NCBI GenBank assembly: GCA_965530755.1
Contig: CBESNA010000046.1
Coordinates: 1-32,432 of the forward strand
Length of the DNA stretch: 32,432 nt
Reading direction: 5' to 3'
Source: SZUA-35 sp965530755
Lineage (GTDB): Bacteria > Actinomycetota > Acidimicrobiia > Acidimicrobiales > SZUA-35
This document shows, piece by piece, positions 30,695 to 32,432 of this stretch. A program made the position numbers and the translations under genes. Below the pieces are notes generated by a model. It saw only the letters and a list, made by a program, of their open reading frames with translations. It searched no databases and had not been told where the DNA came from. Position 1 is the stretch's first letter. Each line of letters starts with the position of its first letter.

Positions 30695-31840
30695 TCAGCG
30701 GCCGAAGATGATCGTCCCGCTGGCAGCGAACATGCCGCCGACGCCGTGCGCCACCGAGATCTCCACGCCTTCGACCTGGGCCGGGGCGATGCCTCTGATC
30801 TGGCGCACGCTCTCCTGCAATGCGTACATGCCGTACATTCCCGAGTGCATGTAGGAGAGGCCGCCGCCGTTGGTGTTGAGTGGCAATGAACCGCCGATCG
30901 CGGTGTTGCGCTCCCAAATGAAGTCCGGAGCGGCACCTCGTTCGACGAAACCGAGATCCTCCAGTCCGAAGATCGGCAGGTGGGCGAACGCGTCGTAGAT
31001 CATCAGATGGTCGACGTCGTCCGTGGTGATCCCGGCCTCTGCGAAAGCCTGAGCGCCCGAGACACGGAAGGCGGCCGATGAGGTGAAGTCGGCCATCTGG
31101 CTTATCAGCGGAGTCTCGACGCTCTCGCCGGTGCCGAGGATGTAGGCGGGTGGCTGGAGAAGGTCCTTCGCACGGTCGGCTGCGGTGAGGATCAACGCAC
31201 CGCCGCCATCGGTCACGGGGCAGCACATCAGTTTGGTGAAGGGTGTCGCGATCATTGTCGAGTCGAGGACGTCATCGAGCGTGATCGGATCCCGGAACTT
31301 GGCTCTTGGGTTGAGGCCCGCCCACTCCCGCTGCACGACCGCAACATTGGCCAGCTTCTCGATGTCGACCCCGTACGTCTTTGCGTATCGGAGCCATGGA
31401 ATGGTGAAGCGAGTCGGGGGACCGCCTGCACCGAACGGATTCTCGAACTGACCGGAGAACGATGACGGATCGGATCGCCAACGGCCGGCGCCGACACGCG
31501 AGCGGCCGCTCTCGGCGTGGGTGATGAGGATGGTCGTGGCGTGTCCCGCGGCGATGGCGGCGGCGGCATGGCGGACATGGAGCATGAACGAGCAACCGCC
31601 GACCGACGTGCCGTCGACCCACTTCGGCATGATACCGAGGTGGAACGCAACGTCGGTCGGGCTGGTGCCGGCCGTGGCGACACCGTCGATGTCGGCGGTG
31701 GTGAGTCCGGCGTCTGCGAGGGCATTGAGCGCAGCGTCGGCATGGAGGCCGATCACCGACTGGTTCGGGATGGTGCCCATCTCGGTGGTCTCGGCGGCGC
31801 CGACGACGGCGACCGATCGGGGAGCGAAGGCGAAGCTCAT
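30695..31840 (-). CDS. SCP2/Ltp-type thiolase-like acyltransferase
   Basis: The 381-residue protein is of the lipid-transfer/SCP2 thiolase class. It has VAVVGAAETTEMG at the start, VGGCSFMLHVRHAAAAIAAGHA around the possible active Cys, MIYDAFAHLPIFGLEDLGF, PLNTNGGGLSYMHSGMYG (with the expected Gly-rich and His site) and AHGVGGMFAASGTIIF at the end. Such proteins, paired with a DUF35 OB-fold partner, carry out C-C bond cleavage of CoA thioesters, including side-chain or retro-aldol steps in steroid breakdown. The ATG at 31840 overlaps the stop of the OB-fold gene (ATGA), which supports a two-protein complex. Confidence 0.88.
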   Translation of the reverse strand: MSFAFAPRSVAVVGAAETTEMGTIPNQSVIGLHADAALNALADAGLTTADIDGVATAGTSPTDVAFHLGIMPKWVDGTSVGGCSFMLHVRHAAAAIAAGHATTILITHAESGRSRVGAGRWRSDPSSFSGQFENPFGAGGPPTRFTIPWLRYAKTYGVDIEKLANVAVVQREWAGLNPRAKFRDPITLDDVLDSTMIATPFTKLMCCPVTDGGGALILTAADRAKDLLQPPAYILGTGESVETPLISQMADFTSSAAFRVSGAQAFAEAGITTDDVDHLMIYDAFAHLPIFGLEDLGFVERGAAPDFIWERNTAIGGSLPLNTNGGGLSYMHSGMYGMYALQESVRQIRGIAPAQVEGVEISVAHGVGGMFAASGTIIFGR

Positions 31841-32274
31841 GCGTTGGCTCCTCCCGTCGGCCGGAAGAGTGGGAGGGAGATCTCTTCGGTTTGCGGTTCG
31901 AACACGACCTCGAGGTCCATGTCGAGCACAAGTGCCTCCTCGGTCTGTGGTGTGTCGATGATGTTGGTCATCATTCGTGGCCCCTCGGCGAGCTCGACCA
32001 CGGCGACGGCGATCGGTCCGTCGAAGCCAGGCGGCGGCCTTTGGTTGATCACGTAGCTGTAGAGGGTCGCCCGGCCGCTGGTCACCTCGTTCTGGACAGA
32101 CCGGCCGCCGCATGATGGACAGAACGGACGCGGCGGGAAGTAGGCGTGGGCGCAGTCGTCACACCGTTGGATGATCAGCTCGCCTCGCTTGGCTCCGTCC
32201 CAGAACGCCATGGTTTCCGGCGTCGGTTCGGGAAGTTGACGTGTCGGTCGGTCAGCAGATTCATTTGGGCTCAC
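31837..32274 (-). CDS. DUF35 zinc-ribbon OB-fold protein, thiolase partner
   Basis: The 145-residue protein has the DUF35 layout: an N-terminal helix, a zinc ribbon (CDDC then CPSC, about 37-57) and an OB-fold (about 60-130). The fold includes TLYSYVINQRPPPGFDGP and VAVVELAEGPRM. These proteins bind CoA and act as an obligate subunit of SCP2-type thiolases or aldolases. It is the first gene of the thiolase operon and overlaps the thiolase by 4 nt. The GTG at 32274 was chosen; a frame starting with TTG at 32325 would enter the arm of the large inverted repeat. Confidence 0.85.
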   Translation of the reverse strand: MSPNESADRPTRQLPEPTPETMAFWDGAKRGELIIQRCDDCAHAYFPPRPFCPSCGGRSVQNEVTSGRATLYSYVINQRPPPGFDGPIAVAVVELAEGPRMMTNIIDTPQTEEALVLDMDLEVVFEPQTEEISLPLFRPTGGANA

Positions 32275-32321
32275 CCGTGCGATGCCACTCGACCGGCGCT
32301 GAATGTGCAAACCGGCCAATC

Positions 32322-32373
32322 CCAACTGCCAGCTTCGTACGTACCTCTGGGTACGTACGAAGCTGGCAGTTGG
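32322..32373. repeat. 24-bp perfect inverted repeat with 4-nt loop
   Basis: Arms at 32322-32345 and 32350-32373 are perfectly complementary around the loop TCTG. The inner part contains CGTACGTACC and its complement, itself locally self-complementary. It lies 48 bp upstream of the OB-fold gene start. It could be a terminator for a gene beyond the right edge or a binding/cruciform site; there is no T-run on either strand. Confidence 0.9.
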
Positions 32374-32378
32374 CGAGC

Positions 32379-32432
32379 GGTCACCCGGTCACCCGGTCAC
32401 CCGGTCACCCGGTCACCCGGTCACCCGGTCAC
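32379..32432. repeat. 8-bp tandem repeat, unit GGTCACCC, at the right edge
   Basis: Six full copies of GGTCACCC and a partial seventh run to the last base of the window. The true number of copies is unknown because the sequence stops inside the array. Start is 6 bp past the inverted repeat. Confidence 0.9.

Noticed and set aside
32379..32432. Tandem repeats at the right edge as a CRISPR array
   Set aside because: The 8-bp units are directly adjacent, with no spacers and no cas genes anywhere in the window.

Overview
The window looks like chromosomal DNA of a high-GC actinobacterium. The gene repertoire (acyl-CoA dehydrogenase, OB-fold/thiolase pair, many SDRs, IclR/GntR/ArsR regulators, PspC-domain histidine kinase, short leaderless promoters) fits the class Acidimicrobiia best. 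That placement rests on gene content and style, not on a marker gene. Coding density is very high: 31 protein genes, no RNA genes, no mobile element, no CRISPR array and no gene-free stretch above 300 bases. Both ends run into low-complexity DNA (a 13-C run at the left, an 8-bp tandem repeat preceded by a 24-bp perfect inverted repeat at the right), which suggests the sequence ends at assembly breaks.

Layout, left to right. 0.1-1.8 kb: acyl-CoA dehydrogenase (-) and a divergent DUF1801 protein. 1.9-3.6 kb: glutaminyl-tRNA synthetase. 3.7-6.8 kb (-): an unusual family-A DNA polymerase with a 3'-5' exonuclease domain, translationally coupled to a SAM methyltransferase. 6.9-8.5 kb: an MFS exporter and a small membrane protein. 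8.6-10.8 kb (-): a fused alpha-beta 2-oxoacid dehydrogenase E1. 10.9-11.7 kb (-): a YtrA-type GntR repressor coupled to a PH-like membrane protein, with an operator over its promoter. 11.8-15.6 kb: an envelope-stress module, with a PspC/toastrack membrane protein and a small membrane protein facing a PspC-histidine kinase/LuxR regulator pair. 15.6-16.2 kb (-): an AlkB repair dioxygenase with a LexA-type box just before its start.

16.2-20.2 kb is the clearest metabolic unit. An IclR regulator is divergent from a gamma-butyrobetaine-hydroxylase-like dioxygenase, a BKACE (DUF849) beta-keto acid cleavage enzyme and an L-carnitine dehydrogenase-like enzyme. Together they can be read as gamma-butyrobetaine to carnitine to dehydrocarnitine to betainyl-CoA plus acetoacetate. 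Four GAACRTTC-type boxes fill the intergenic region. 20.3-22.4 kb: an orphan LuxR regulator and a DHA2-type exporter. 22.4-28.5 kb (-): a five-gene operon of ArsR, SDR, HyuA, HyuB and a sarcosine-oxidase-like flavoenzyme, all touching or overlapping. It looks like a catabolic route for a cyclic amide or N-methylated compound and may continue the betaine/methylamine theme. 28.6-29.8 kb: a YjbR/MmcQ protein, a thioredoxin-fold [2Fe-2S] ferredoxin and a bacterioferritin. 29.9-32.3 kb (-): a DUF35 OB-fold protein, a thiolase and an SDR, a likely acyl-CoA breakdown operon.

A recurring feature is a TANNNT -10 box placed 6-7 nt before an ATG or GTG. It occurs at eight genes, with a close variant at a ninth, and points to leaderless mRNAs. 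Several start codons here were chosen on that basis. Other genes, mainly inside or heading metabolic operons, have normal Shine-Dalgarno sites or 4-nt ATGA-type overlaps.
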